Shown one piece after another: positions 1 through 10,500 of a stretch of DNA of 64,000 bases (position 1 is its first letter; each line of letters begins with the position of its first letter). The notes beneath the pieces are model-generated. The model was not told the DNA's origin. It made no database searches and saw only the letters and a list, made by a program, of their open reading frames with translations. Position numbers and translations under genes: made by a program. Source of the DNA: Cenococcum geophilum 1.58 (Eukaryota > Ascomycota > Dothideomycetes > Gloniales > Gloniaceae); the NCBI GenBank assembly GCA_001692895.1, contig KV748249.1:186001-250000 (forward strand). The letters are read 5' to 3'.

Positions 1-518
1 GGCCCGAGCTAGTTCTTGGGGTCTCAAATTTTTTTCTTTATGGGCGTTATGTACATATAGATTTGACGCATATATTGACTGGCTAGAAGGTATGATTTGA
101 TTGACTAATCATAATTACGATGATATAATCAAGGTTTGTGGTTTTTGCATGGTGGCTCGCTTCCTGATCAATCTGGACCGGCGTGGCGTGGATCTGGGGT
201 CAAATCCAATGCATCATACCTAGATAGTTACTTCTATAGGCTAGCCCCATTTTGGATCCAATTGGCGCGAGTGTTCGCGCCAGTCCAAATAGATCGCTCG
301 GAAAACTTGCATGACTGGGAACCCTCACACCCTCTTGGGGTCAATAACTGTTAGCTACATCGTAATGATTATAGATATGGTGGACTAATAGATAAGGTAA
401 CTACCACAGCTGTCCCAAGACCATCTAGGTCACTTGACGTATCATCCCGCTGAGTGAGATGGTTATACCTTGGCCGTTGCTTTGATGGTTGTCCACGAGA
501 ACTTTGCTTGTTCTAGGT
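1..518. other. Intergenic sequence, no gene recognised
   Basis: No frame here gives a recognisable protein and no RNA gene was seen. The segment lies downstream of the minus-strand flavoprotein gene that ends at 519, so its right end is probably that gene's 3' UTR and terminator. A short plus-strand frame at 136-354 has no recognisable content and was not called. Confidence 0.5.
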
Positions 519-1978
519 TTATTCTTTAAAGGTCGCCGCCCAAGGCTGATAGTCCTCCGCTGAAAAGATCTTCTCAATTTGCCGTCGCCTGACACCTACA
601 TTCCCTCCGTCAAACAGAGGTAGACAAACCGCGTCCTCCAGCAATCGCGCAAAAGGTTGCTCTTTGGAGTATGAAGTCCTGCGTTGCACGTTTAATTAAT
701 ATGAGATTTTGTGTTCCAATGTCTTCTCTACCGAACAAAGAACACAAGAATCTAAGTTGCAGTGAAAACGGTGAACTCACATCCCAACAACCTTCATAGC
801 GTCAACGACGCAGCCCACTGCCTGGTCAGAACACCACACCTTCGCCTCTAACGCTATTTCCAGCCTTGCCTTCCAATCTCCTGGGCCATTCTCTAGGCAG
901 CTAGAAGCCTTCCAGGTCAGCGCTCGTGCCGCTTCCACCCGCATCTTGATGTCGATCAGCAAGTCCGCAACGCTCTGCCTTGCTAGAATCGGTACTGTGC
1001 CACCTCTGGTGTCAGATTTCGCGAACTGGAGCCCGGCTTCGAAGGCTGCGCGCATGATGCCTACAGCCATAGCCCCAACAATGGCAGCTGAGGAACCAAA
1101 CGTCTGCTCGACGACGGTAGCACCCTCCCCTGGAGCAGCAAGTAAGTTCCTACCAGGAACGCGAAAGTTAATGAAGCGGCTATGTGGCCCTGAGGCGGCT
1201 TTGTGGCCCGCAAGGTCGGGGTCGTCAAGGACCAAATATGCGTCTGAGGAGTTGTTGGCAATTTCGTCAGGAGTTACCATTAAGATGAGAATCATAGCAG
1301 TAGGGTCGACTGACGGATCCTGTGGCCCGGCCTCTGGAGAGAGCCGGCAGACGACGCATTGTAAGTCAGCACCCTTGCCATCCCAACCACCACTATTAGT
1401 TGTCCAAAGCTATGCATGGTATCAGCAGAAATGAATGCACGATTTTGCTCGGCCAGTAAATGACGTGGGCATTGCACCTTGTCGCCGTTGATAATCCAAT
1501 CTTCTCCCTCCTTCTTCGCCGTCGTTTGCAAACCCGGTGCCCCCTTTTCGAGCCAATTCGCTGTCCCGCCCGGCTCCGAATGCACAAAGCTTGCCAGCGG
1601 CTCACCGTTCCCACTCAAGAACGGCTTCAACAAACGTTCGTGTTGCTCAGGGCTCCCGCCTAAGATCAGCGGTGTCAATCCTAACCCCGTGCCAAGAATC
1701 GTCAAAGAAGCGCTTGGCTCGACGGAGTAGAGTTCCTCGACTAGGATCGCTGCGTTGATGAGACTTCCTGCACTACCTCCAAGCGCGGCAGGGATCTGGC
1801 CTTTAATGAAACCCGCTTCAACTGCTTTACGGTAGATAGGACGCGTGGATTGGAAGCGGGTTTTCTGGTTGGGGTGCTGATTGTAAATGGCTGGTGCTGC
1901 TGCGAGTATATTTTGGGCAAAGTCACGAGCTCCGACGCGAAGCTGGGCTTGTTCGTCTGTTAGAGTGAAGTCAATCAT
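519..1978 (-). CDS. Nitroalkane oxidase-like flavoprotein (acyl-CoA dehydrogenase superfamily)
   Basis: Predicted FAD enzyme of 429 residues. Three exons (1978-1478, 1409-781, 678-519) are joined by introns of 68 nt (GTGCAA...TAG) and 102 nt (GTGAGT...CAG); all phases agree and the stop is TAA at 521-519. The N-terminal helical, middle beta and C-terminal helical parts of an acyl-CoA dehydrogenase fold are recognisable. Near the C-terminus the motif LPLFDGGNVGVRRRQ replaces the catalytic-Glu motif of true acyl-CoA dehydrogenases. It places Asp400 seven residues before Arg407, the spacing of the catalytic Asp402/Arg409 pair in Fusarium oxysporum nitroalkane oxidase, and the length (429 versus about 439) also fits. 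Nitroalkane oxidase converts nitroalkanes to aldehyde or ketone, nitrite and H2O2. The family call is strong; the substrate is inferred. The start ATG opens with MIDFTLTDEQ, typical of the family. Confidence 0.9.
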
Positions 1979-2575
1979 GTTAATGACGAGAAAAGGGAGG
2001 TGAACACTGAAGTGAGATAAGTGTAAGAGTAGTAGCGAATATCAATCATGCTTGTCTTATGCAACCCCAATATATATTCTCCGGCTAAGTTATCAATGCT
2101 TTGTCATACCTCATCGAGAGTGTCGATGCGGGGTTCGCAAAAGGTGCAAGCTCACGAACTCTAGCGGGGTGCCTAGGGTTAGTGCTTATCACTATTAATA
2201 AAACATAAGAGCTACTTTCACTTCACTATCCCTTGCAACGTTGATTTGGGTCCTATTCTTATCGATAAGGGTTGGCCAATAGAATCAATAGGATCAAGGC
2301 TCCGTGACCATACGCGTACTTTTGATTCTGGTGTTCCCGCACGGACCACCTCCAGTAGGACCCCAACGTTGCAAGGGATACCCTATTCTGAAGAGGACCA
2401 CTCAGAACTCGAAGCAACCCAGCGTTCCTCTCTTCGTTTGCTTAAGAAGGACCTGGGTAATATATCCAGATGCGGAAGCCAGGATATGCTTGGGTGAACC
2501 GTAGAGTTATGCAAGACTATGCCATCACCTATGCGACGTGGTGTGGTGATTAGATGCCAAAATTCGTTATGTGAT
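1979..2575. other. Intergenic: promoter of the flavoprotein gene plus an inverted-repeat element
   Basis: This segment separates the start of the minus-strand flavoprotein gene from the 3' end of SPC34, also on the minus strand. It holds the 154 bp inverted-repeat unit described separately. No coding sequence was recognised. The sequence upstream of 1978 should contain the flavoprotein promoter; no specific operator could be assigned. Confidence 0.5.
2227..2380. repeat. 154 bp inverted-repeat (MITE-like) unit
   Basis: The left arm starts TATCCCTTGCAACGTT at 2227 and the right arm ends with its exact complement, AACGTTGCAAGGGATA, at 2380. After the 16 bp perfect part the pairing continues imperfectly into GGGTCCT/AGGACCC. 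The centre is unrelated. No convincing target-site duplication flanks it. It could be a small non-autonomous DNA element or a chance foldback; one copy in the window cannot decide. Confidence 0.45.
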
Positions 2576-3472
2576 CTATCTCAGGACTCCCGAAATATCT
2601 CTTTCCATCGAATTCACTCGCTCTTCTAAGCCCCTTTTCTTACGCTCCAATTCCCTGACTTCTTCTTCTTCTCTTCTCAGATCATCTTCAGTCATAACTA
2701 TCTCAGCGGGCACCTCAGCCTCCGGTTCTGGATCCTCTGGCTCATCATCTAATCCAAAGTCGCGAGGCCGATTCATTCTGCTTAACTGGGCAGCCTGTTC
2801 GGCGACCCGTAGCTCGTAGAGTTCAATAGATGATTCGAGTTGTCGATGCCTTTGACGCAAAGATGCTATCTTTTCGCGTGCTCCAGGTATTGGACTACTG
2901 AGGGTCAGATTGAAGCTGGCAATCCACAATGGAAACCGATGAAACTCACTACACTCCACAAAGCTTCTCCGCGCCCTGTAGAAGAACCTCCACGTCCACC
3001 TCATTCCTATCCCTCCCATCAAAAGCCCTATAACCGAGTCCAGTTCCAGCGCCCCCTCCTCCGCCTCTACGAATCTTTTCAACCAGTTCCGTCCCGAGCA
3101 CGGCTGCTACAGCTGTGTTTCTCCTAGGGGCTCGTACAGCATTCGCACCGCCACCGATGATACTGCTATCGCCTCCATTAATGGTAAATGCAGTGTTCCG
3201 TCGGTTTGAGCTCACAGATGGGTCTTGAGCCTTTGGTGGGGTAGGAGGTGGAGGAACGGAGAAAAGAGCGCGTTCATGTAATTCGGTATCCCGAATCAGA
3301 GCTGTAATATCATGAGGGTGAAGAAGCGCATTCGTGAATATCTTCGGTGGGGGGAAACTATTTACGCGTTTAGATAGAGGAGTGTGAATTAAAGGATTTA
3401 AGCGTACGGTAACTCGGCAATTGAGGCGGCACAGAGTGAAATTTGCTCCAAATGGGCATCTAGAAGATTCAT
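2576..3472 (-). CDS. SPC34: DASH complex subunit Spc34
   Basis: Subunit of the fungal DASH/Dam1 ring that couples kinetochores to spindle microtubules in mitosis. Three exons (3472-3408, 3357-2950, 2897-2576) with introns of 50 nt (GTACGC...TAG) and 52 nt (GTGAGT...CAG) give 264 residues in phase throughout, within the usual family length. Recognisable blocks in order are the N-terminal HLEQISL helix, FPPPKIFTNALLHPHDITAL (about residues 23-42), the basic AVAAVLG segment, the acidic EVDVEVLLQGAEKLCGVY block, GAREKIASLR, MNRPRDFG, an acidic linker, and a C-terminal coiled coil rich in Glu/Arg ending DISGVLR. The upstream ATG is fixed by the short first exon, which reads straight into the conserved LPFPPP junction. 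It shares a divergent 240 bp promoter with RPN3. Confidence 0.92.
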
Positions 3473-3712
3473 AACGGACATTTATGTTTCGCTGTCTTCA
3501 AAGCAGACCGTAGTGATATCTTTTTGACTCAATCAACCTGTCAACAGCCGTGACAGCTAGCAGAGGACGGCTTATCTTTTCTCCGTACAACTCTCATCAC
3601 CGAAGCTTGAGCTTCAGTGTCAACCTCATCAACGCGCTGTCCATCCACCCTTCCCTCTACGACCCATCTGCCCCTTCTCTTCAACTCTTGCGAATATTTA
3701 GCTCACATCACC
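3473..3712. promoter_or_regulatory. Divergent promoter between SPC34 and RPN3
   Basis: Only 240 bp separate the two start codons, which point away from each other, so both promoters and 5' UTRs lie here. The sequence just before RPN3 is pyrimidine-rich (CTCATCAACG, CCACCCTTCCCTC), as is common before fungal starts, and the start context is CACCATGGC. A small dyad CTGTCA-7 nt-TGACAG lies at 3538-3556. No proteasome PACE-like box was seen. Confidence 0.6.
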
Positions 3713-5463
3713 ATGGCTGAAAGCATGGAAGGCGTCGTCACCACCGACGCCGAGCAGCCGGTGGAGAACCCTGCCGAGAAGACAATTGCTGGTAAGCTTC
3801 TATTTCATCCATGGTCAACATGGTCAAGTTTAAATGCCTCTGTGCACGTTGTACTTCCTCATGTGGTCTTCGGATGTGTCCGGACTTTCTTCAAGCAACC
3901 AGCCTTGCGTTTATTAAATATCTAGCTCCCGAACATGCTGACCCTTTGGATTAAGACATCAGAAGCAACTTTACCCTGTTAGAACGAGCTGTTGCGCAGT
4001 TTGATACCCGCTTTACTCTACGCGCTCTACGCTCAATATCTTCCCTCCGAAAACGACTTACCGATCGTATCCTATGTTCGGTCATAGTGCTGACTTACCA
4101 ACCTAACAATCCGACTGCCAGGATCCTCATCGAGGCTATCGGAATGGACGGAGAGGCTATCACAGATGTAGTTTCTCAATATGCAGCAGAGTTTTCAAAC
4201 TCCAAGCAAAGTCTAAAGGAAATCATACCAGAAATAGATGTGTATATAGCAATCTTGATCCAGGTAGGGATGCTCCTCTAGCACACCTACGGCTAAGATG
4301 CCTCAGTATTGGATAACTAACGCCCATTTCAGGTTTACCTTTACGACTCGAAGGAGTTTGAAGATGGTGCCGAGTTTTCCTCGACCTTGGTAGACAGAAT
4401 CCGTGAGCTCAACCGCCGGACTCTTGATTCTTTAGCGGCAAGAGCCTATTTCTACTTCTCCCTATTTCACGAGGAGCTGGATCCCAAGCCTCCATCCCGA
4501 CAATCGCTAGTCATATCTATCCGTGGAAAGCTTCTGGCTGCCTTGCGGAGTTCCGTTCTTCGCAAGGACCAGGATACCCAAGCTGCTGTCACAACCTTGT
4601 TACTTCGAAACTATATCTCCACTGCCGATATCACGCAAGCCGACTTGCTTGTAGCTCAAACCCAGTTTCCCGCAACTGCGCCGAACAATCAGGTTGCACG
4701 ATATCTCTACTACCTTGGTCGCATACGGGCTATACAACTCTCATACACTGAGGCGCATGAACACTTGACTAGCGCAACTCGGAAGTCCCCAACCAACGCT
4801 GTAGCTGCCGGGTTTTACCAAGCCTCAACAAAGCTCCTAGTTGTAGTTGAACTGCTTATGGGCGATATTCCAGATCGTGCAATCTTCAGCCAGCCTCGCC
4901 TCGAACGTGCGTTGGAGCCTTACTTCCGCCTCGTGCAAGCCGTGCGTGTTGGCGACCTTCAAGGTTTCTTGAAAATTGTTCAGACATATTCTTCTACATT
5001 CCATCGTGATGGAACCTATACCCTAATCCTTCGTCTCCGCCAAAATGTCATCAAGACGGGCATCCGCATGCTTTCCCTATCGTATTCGCGCATCTCCCTT
5101 CGTGATATCTGCATCCGCCTTGGGCTTGAAAGCGAAGAGTCAGCTGAGTATATTGTTGCAAAGGCTATCCGCGACGGAGTTATCGAGGCTACCATCGACC
5201 ACGAGAAAGGATATATGCAAACCAAGCAAGCTGGTGATATTTATGCCACGCGTGAGCCTGGTGAAGCCTTCCATGAGCGGATTCGTGCGTGCTTGGCATT
5301 ACATGATGAGTGTGTGAAAGCAATGCGATATCCAATGAACCAGCACCGCCTAGAGTTAAAGAACGCCCAGGAAGCGAGGGAGCGCGAGCGAGAACTAGCC
5401 AAAGAGATACAGGATGGGGATATCGATGAGGATGATGCAGCTGGGGAATTTGAAGGATTGTAG
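3713..5463 (+). CDS. RPN3: 26S proteasome regulatory subunit Rpn3 (PSMD3/S3)
   Basis: Lid subunit of the 19S regulatory particle, a scaffold protein with a PCI domain. Three exons (3713-3791, 3956-4263, 4333-5463) with introns of 164 and 69 nt (GTAAGC...AAG, GTAGGG...CAG) give 505 residues, close to yeast (523) and human (534). The order is: acidic N-terminus, the FTLLERAV...LRALRSISSLRKRL block, a long helical repeat region, the Rpn3 signature around RYLYYLGRIRAIQL and the PCI domain including SYSRISLRDICIRLGL, then a charged C-terminus with REREREL and a DEDDAAGEFEGL end. All splice phases agree and no defect is seen. The ATG at 3713 sits in a good fungal context and its exon is in frame with the conserved core. 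Confidence 0.96.
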
Positions 5464-5851
5464 CAGATGCAATCGGGGACAGTTCATATCATGACTCCTA
5501 GAGGACCAACCAGAAAAGCCTTTCTCGGATGTAAGATATACTTTGCTTCCATTCAGCGGGTATTGAGAGATAGATTCGCGCCTGCAGCTATGAGTCAGGC
5601 CTACGATGTAATTGTGAAATTATCTTTTCCTCAAGGCCTATGAACGCAAACTGTCCAAATGGATGAAGCCCTTCGGCTCCCGAAATAGGCTTGAAATTAG
5701 TGTAGTATAATCCGCAGAGCCACCAACGCCCATAATGCTTATGACCACAACTTATGGTACAAATCCCCCAATGCCAGTGAGATGCTTGATAACCTTCAGC
5801 CCAGATTTCTTAAGCCCAAGCCCAGACACCACTATGCTACTACTTATACAC
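5464..5851. other. Convergent intergenic segment
   Basis: It lies between the stop codons of RPN3 (+) and the ankyrin gene (-), so it holds both 3' UTRs and terminators. No further gene or repeat was seen. Confidence 0.55.
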
Positions 5852-7080
5852 TTAATCCCCACTGCTAGCCCTCGCCCTTGTGCCGTCTCCAGCAAACCAT
5901 CCCTCGCTCCTCCCCGCCGTCGGAGTCATAGCCCGCCGCCTCTCAATAGGACTCCACTCCATTCCAGGCGCCGGCAGCCTAACGCCTGTATCATCTCTCG
6001 CTCTCCCTTTGTCCATCATGTCCTCACTCGTAACCAACCTCACGCCAGCAGTACGCTGCCTTTCCCTCTCGCGGGCCTCCCGCACCCCTTCTGCTCTCTT
6101 CTTCTCGATCTCAGATACGAGGTTCTTGAAATACACTTCGGCGGCCGAGGTTGCAGAGTAGTGCACTGGAGTCCAGGAGTAGGCGTTTTGGGCGAGGGGC
6201 GAGGCGCCATACTGGAGTAGGAAGCGTAGCGTTTTTAGCTCACCAGCAGCTGAGGCGTGGTGCAGGGCTGTGTTGCCATCGATGTCGTGAGCGCTAATGA
6301 TAGACGGTGATGTGCGCAGGATATGCGGGAGCAGGTTGAGCGTGCCGGTGCGGGAGGAGAGCATCAGCTAGGAGTAGTGGCAGTGGTCAGTAAGACCGCT
6401 GTGGGAAGGGCTCCAGATAGGGGCAGAGTATTAAGTGACGAGGTTCGAAGTGAAAGGATGGAAAAAAGTTGAAGAAGTGAAAGGTAGCTTACAGCGTCCA
6501 GCCCCAGTTTGTTCGTCCACGACACGCACTCTGGGAACCGCTCCACGAGCAAAACGCCCACGTCTCCCTTACCAGCGGCGGCTGCAAGCATCAGCGGTGT
6601 GTCCCAGTCTCCGTTACGGCTAACACCTTCGTCTTCATGGCCGATTTCAATGAGGAGTTCCTGTGTAATATCCCAATATTAAACTTCTTGTACTCTATAT
6701 CCCAAAGTTGCATTGGGCACGCCCTGATAGTGGTATTGACATTGGGGTTTAATGGGACATACAGCAACTTCAGTGAAGCCTGCTTTTGCTGCTAAATGCA
6801 GCGATGTGTTGCTCTTGTCCTCGAAGTCTGGGTTGCGGAGGAATGAGGGGTTGTTGCGGATAATGCGTTTAACGAGGGCGAGGTCGTTAAGAAGGATGGC
6901 ACGGCGGAGGCGCCGAGGTACATCAATCCTAGCATTTCATTAGTGACTCCAGAGAATTTTCGAGAGCTCAAAATCGTACATAATGGAGGCTTGGCATGTT
7001 GTTTCGATGGTGTTCACGGCTCGGCTGAGCGCCCGCTCAGTCGCTGAGCCACACGTGACATTAACAACCTCCGTCGGCAT
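5852..7080 (-). CDS. Ankyrin-repeat protein
   Basis: Four exons (7080-6980, 6928-6763, 6660-6493, 6367-5852) with introns of 51, 102 and 125 nt give 316 residues in phase. Ankyrin repeats are clear: SNTSLHLAAKAGFTEVA (exon 2), GDWDTPLMLAAAAGKGDV (exon 3), LDALMLSSRTGTLNLL across the exon 3/4 junction, and DGNTALHHASAAGELKTLRF followed by SWTPVHYSA (exon 4). The C-terminal third is charged and low complexity with a basic RERERQR stretch. Ankyrin proteins of this kind mediate protein binding; partner and pathway are unknown. The first exon is the weak point: its join puts AT|G across the intron. Either translation starts at 7080 as modelled, or that split codon is the start and the protein begins MIDVPRRLRR. 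The gene starts only about 210 bp from the transposon island. Confidence 0.78.
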
Positions 7081-7292
7081 TCGCGAATGTCCACGGCCAA
7101 GCCTGCAGCCAAGCCGTGGACATATTCGAATCTTACCCCCCGCTGATCGAGCCGCTGATGCGCGCGTACTATTGGCCTATTGGCCCAGCCGTCCGCCTAT
7201 GCATTTACCATATGCGGTAAGGTCACTCATCCGCTCGCTAAGCGGCTGGTAAGTATGCTTTCTCTACTTCTCCTCCCCGGTCTATATCTGCA
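7081..7292. promoter_or_regulatory. Ankyrin-gene upstream region with a hairpin
   Basis: This short upstream region is all that separates the ankyrin gene from the transposon island. It contains a 10 bp perfect stem, TGTCCACGGC (7089-7098) with GCCGTGGACA (7113-7122), and a further CGAA/TTCG pairing outside it, with a 14 nt loop rich in GCC/AAG. Two partial palindromes, CATATGCGGTAAGG and CGCTCGCTAAGCGG, follow. It may be promoter or 5' UTR structure; no known site is matched. Confidence 0.4.
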
Positions 7293-7523
7293 TGTAACGA
7301 AGCCTTATAGTAGATACTACGGTGGACTTGTCAATGGGCTGGGTATGTAGGTAAACGCAATAAGACACAAGTGTACTGTGGAGTAAGTGCCCAACAGATT
7401 AACTCCAATTGAATTCTGAGGCTTACGATAAAGAAAGAACTATCTAAGGTAGGGACTGTGGTCCTTTAAATACACAATACTACTCCTAAGAAATGTACTA
7501 AGTACGTTGGTACGGTAGTACGT
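7293..7523 (-). repeat. Left part of an older G1-related LTR, split by G1 insertion
   Basis: This stretch begins TGTAACGAAGCC and runs parallel to the first half of the adjacent 422 bp LTR (shared blocks include GGGCTGGGTATGTAGG, CAACAGATTAACTCCAATT and GGTCCTTTAAATACACAA), but differs at many sites. It stops at TACGT, the G1 target site. Its continuation is found at the far side of the island (56851-57034), so G1 landed inside this LTR. It is less RIP-altered than the island interior. Confidence 0.75.
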
Positions 7524-7945
7524 TGTAACGGAACCTTGTAGCTTGTACTACGGTGGGTTCTGTCAATGGGCTCGGTATGTAGGAACAGATAAGTCAACAA
7601 CGTAATAACAACTGGTGGAGTGGTTGCCCAACAGATTAACTCCAATTATATTCTAAGAATTACTATAAAGAGAGAACTATCTGGGTAGGGACTATAGTCC
7701 TTTAAATACACAACTATACTCCTAAGAAATCCCTTTACTACGTAAGGTACGTAAGGTACGTAAGGTACGCAAGACGTTCCTTATAAAGCTCACAGAGCTC
7801 ATAGAGCTTATTATATAACCTCGGTTACTATTCCTCGTCACATAGTTCCACGGGCTCCATCCTAGACCGTGCCTATATTAACTAACTAGCTTCTTCCAAC
7901 TCCTCTCCAAGTAGTTGTAATATTGTACTTAAAGCATCCGTAACA
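7524..7945 (-). repeat. G1 3' LTR (left copy)
   Basis: The 422 bp LTR is identical in length to its partner at 56429-56850. The copies differ mainly by C-to-T and G-to-A changes, with this copy less altered. It contains a direct array of GTACGTAAG units (about 7740-7770). The minus-strand polypurine tract is immediately adjacent at 7946-7963 (pyrimidine-rich on the plus strand, CTATCTCCCTCCTCC), which fixes this end as the 3' end of the element. Confidence 0.92.
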
Positions 7946-7963
7946 CTATCTCCCTCCTCCTTA

Positions 7964-8690
7964 TCTTCGTCCTTAAAGATTCCTAGTATCTCTAAGTTGT
8001 TTACTAGAGGTGTAATATCCGTCTAATTAATTTAGTTAATATCCTTACTTATTATACCTAAGGCCATTCCTATCTCTCCTATTAAACGTTAGTCTCGTAC
8101 TATAGCGTCTATACTATTATTAGGAGAGATTATACCTTCCTATTCTTATTATATAAGAGGGGGGTTAGTCTATATTATAATAGCGTCACCTATTAATTAA
8201 TAGCCGTCCTCTTATACTAAGTGTACGCGAGCGAATATACGATTATCTTATAATGTTCAATCCGTTTCTAACGCTAAGTATACGCGTTTTATTATCCTTA
8301 ATAGCCTTTAAGTTCCCTAAGTAATTTGTTATAGGGTCTTATATTTAATCCACTACTATAAAGCTTAATAGTAAACTATTAGAGGCCTTATCTAAGATTT
8401 ATTAGCTTTAGCGTAATAATAAACTTTATCTTATTTGTATTTGTGACAAAAAGTGTCATGCCCTTAAGGCTCGTTGGACTGCTTATGCTCGTCTACTTCG
8501 TCTTAAGAAGATACGTAAGAAGGTTCGTTTTAAGGAGTAGAAACTTATAGAATAAGGTTTATAGAAACTTAGCAGTAAAAGAACAGATTCTCTTTTAATA
8601 GTAAAGGAAACAACTCTAAGTAGTTTAGCAGTTACTCCTCCTAAGTCCCCCTTAGGTAGCTTATTCTTTAGCGATTTCTCTTTATTAATA
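7964..8690. other. G1 3' region between chromodomain and 3' LTR
   Basis: AT-rich RIP-altered sequence expected to be the G1 3' untranslated region. A plus-strand segment at 8445-8530 reads as a Cys/Lys-rich peptide starting CICDKKCHALKARW, but it lies antisense to the element and is followed by stops, so no gene is claimed. Confidence 0.5.
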
Positions 8691-9201
8691 CTACCTAACC
8701 TTTTCTTTTCTAATACTCCTGTACCTTTCCTATAGCGTTCTTTAGGTTTTCTAATAGCTCCTAGGTAGTCTTATTATAGCCTATCCACTTTACTTTATAC
8801 TATATTTCGTCGTTAACGTCTTTATAGCTAATAATCTTTAAAACTTGCCATTTGTCTTCCTCTTATTCTCTATATATATCTGCTTTATAAACTAGTGGCT
8901 TAATATCTCCGTATGCTAGCTCTAGCATTATAATATACTATATAGGGTAGATTCTTATCCTAGCTAGTAGATTTAACTTAAATATAACTAATAAAAATTT
9001 TTACGCAATTTTAAAAGGTCCTAGTCTAACATAGTCTAACTTCTTACTTAGTTGTTAACTCTTAAAATTTTTATATAGTAGCTATACTTTATCTCCCTCC
9101 TTAAGATCTAGTCCCTTAGATCTCTTAGCATTATAGTACCTTTTTATTCTTTACTATACCACCTTAGCTATTTCCTTAAGGTAATTATAAAGATTCATTA
9201 A
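8690..9201 (-). pseudogene. G1 integrase C-terminus: GPY/F module and chromodomain
   Basis: On the minus strand the frame reads KKLDYVRLGPFKI (the GPY/F module of gypsy integrases) and then DKWQVLKIISYKDVNDEI with YKVKWIGY, a chromodomain expected to target integration to heterochromatin marks. Several Trp and Gln codons are now stops. The frame is interrupted at 9202 by the gag-only LTR element and resumes with the integrase core at 10677. Confidence 0.85.
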
Positions 9202-9609
9202 TGTCTGAATAAGGTTCTGTAATATAGTAGACACGGTTACTTGTAACCAATTGGGTTAACCACGTGAGCTAAGCGAGCTTAGGAGATCCATTAAATTCTG
9301 CCTATAGAAGTAAAAGAAAGAAGAGAATAAATTAATTAAAACCAAAACCCCCCCCTACCGTAACCCGAACACTAATTAGTGCCGTATAGATTAGCAAAGG
9401 AATAACGAAGAGAGGCACTGTCTGATTCTCTAGACCTCTTGTTAAAGGCTAAGAATTAAGGTATTACTTGCTAAGCCTAAAGGCCAGTTTATAAGGTTAC
9501 TCGCGCTTCTAACCTACGTCTATTACGCCTTTAGAATAATTAGTTTGTGGTTATTTCTACGCTTCTAGTTTAACTGTTAAATCGAATTAACTGCGGAACT
9601 AAAAAGATG

Positions 9610-10500
9610 GCTACCTCCGCAATAAATACTAACGCGATGGCTACCTCCGCGATAAATACCGAAAAATAGGAGACTAGAATTGACGCGACTATAACCAGCA
9701 TTAAGGAAGTTAAAGCATTCGTTAATTAGCGTTTATCGATATATAAGGAGAAGGGATGGAAGGGATTCGACCTATAGGAGAGCTTTATTGACGATTTTAA
9801 GTCGTTTATAAAGGATATACTTAATGACCTTGGCAAGGATCGATTAAAAAAGATTAGGGATTACCTCCGCGAAAATGGCGTATATATACGGAAGGAGGCA
9901 AGGAAGTTAATTGCAGACGGTCTTTTAGGAGTTATTCACGAACCAACTCCTTCAAAATGGCCTGCCGACGACTCTGTCGACGACGACCCTACCGACGACT
10001 ATACTGACGGCCCTACCGACGACCATACCGACGACCCTACCGACGACCACACCGACGACCCTACCGACGGCCCTACCGACGACCCTACCCCAGCTCTACC
10101 ATCACTATCGACTGCCCCCGCTCAAATTATTCAGCTAACCCCAGTAACTACCCCCCCGACTTTAGCACGAATTACCTAAACTATAGACCAGCTCGCCCTA
10201 TAAGGAAGCTTTGGAAGGGAGATTACTAACTTAACTAAGCTCTATACGGATAAAGTTAAGTACTCTAGTAAATAAGACAACTTCGATTTTAAGTTTAAGA
10301 TTTTTGAAAACTACTGCCTCTGAGCCGGCGTCCCTAAGTAAGCGTACACCATTGCTATTCCTACTATGCTCCGCGGCCTTACTCTTAAATATTACGACCC
10401 TAAGGCGGAGGCGTTTTGGACCGAATTTGCAAAGGGAGAGAGATAGAGACTACGGACTTATCTACTAGTATCCATTTCTCTTATTTCCTAGTTGTTGCCA
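9610..10500 (+). pseudogene. Gag-like frame of the small LTR element
   Basis: Reading from ATG near 9607 the frame gives two MATSAIN-type repeats, a charged helical part (KGFDL, SFIDDFKSFIKDIL, KKIRDYLRENGVYI), then the acidic Pro-Thr-Asp-Asp repeat, a Pro/Thr-rich linker, and a Gag core with LTKLYTDKVKYSSK, NFDFKFKIFENYC and TMLRGLTLKYYD. That core matches the copia-type Gag seen in copia E (YTDDWKYSG, NFNFKLTIFYDIC). A handful of stops, all at RIP-prone codons, interrupt it. It is best described as a decayed Gag of a non-autonomous element. Confidence 0.8.
9961..10095 (+). repeat. GACGACCCTACC minisatellite inside Gag
   Basis: A 12 bp unit, GACGACCCTACC with variants, is repeated about ten times and encodes a run of Pro-Thr-Asp-Asp/Gly. 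It is much richer in G+C than the surroundings and shows few RIP changes. It would form an acidic, disordered spacer between the N-terminal part and the Gag core. Confidence 0.8.

Noticed and set aside
136-354. 72-codon plus-strand open stretch near the left edge
   Set aside because: No recognisable motif, no intron signals or neighbours that support a gene.
946-1434. 162-codon plus-strand open stretch
   Set aside because: It is a shadow of the nitroalkane-oxidase-like exon 2 on the opposite strand.
8445-8530. Plus-strand Cys/Lys-rich segment CICDKKCHALKARW inside G1
   Set aside because: Antisense to the element, short, and followed by stops; no supporting motif.
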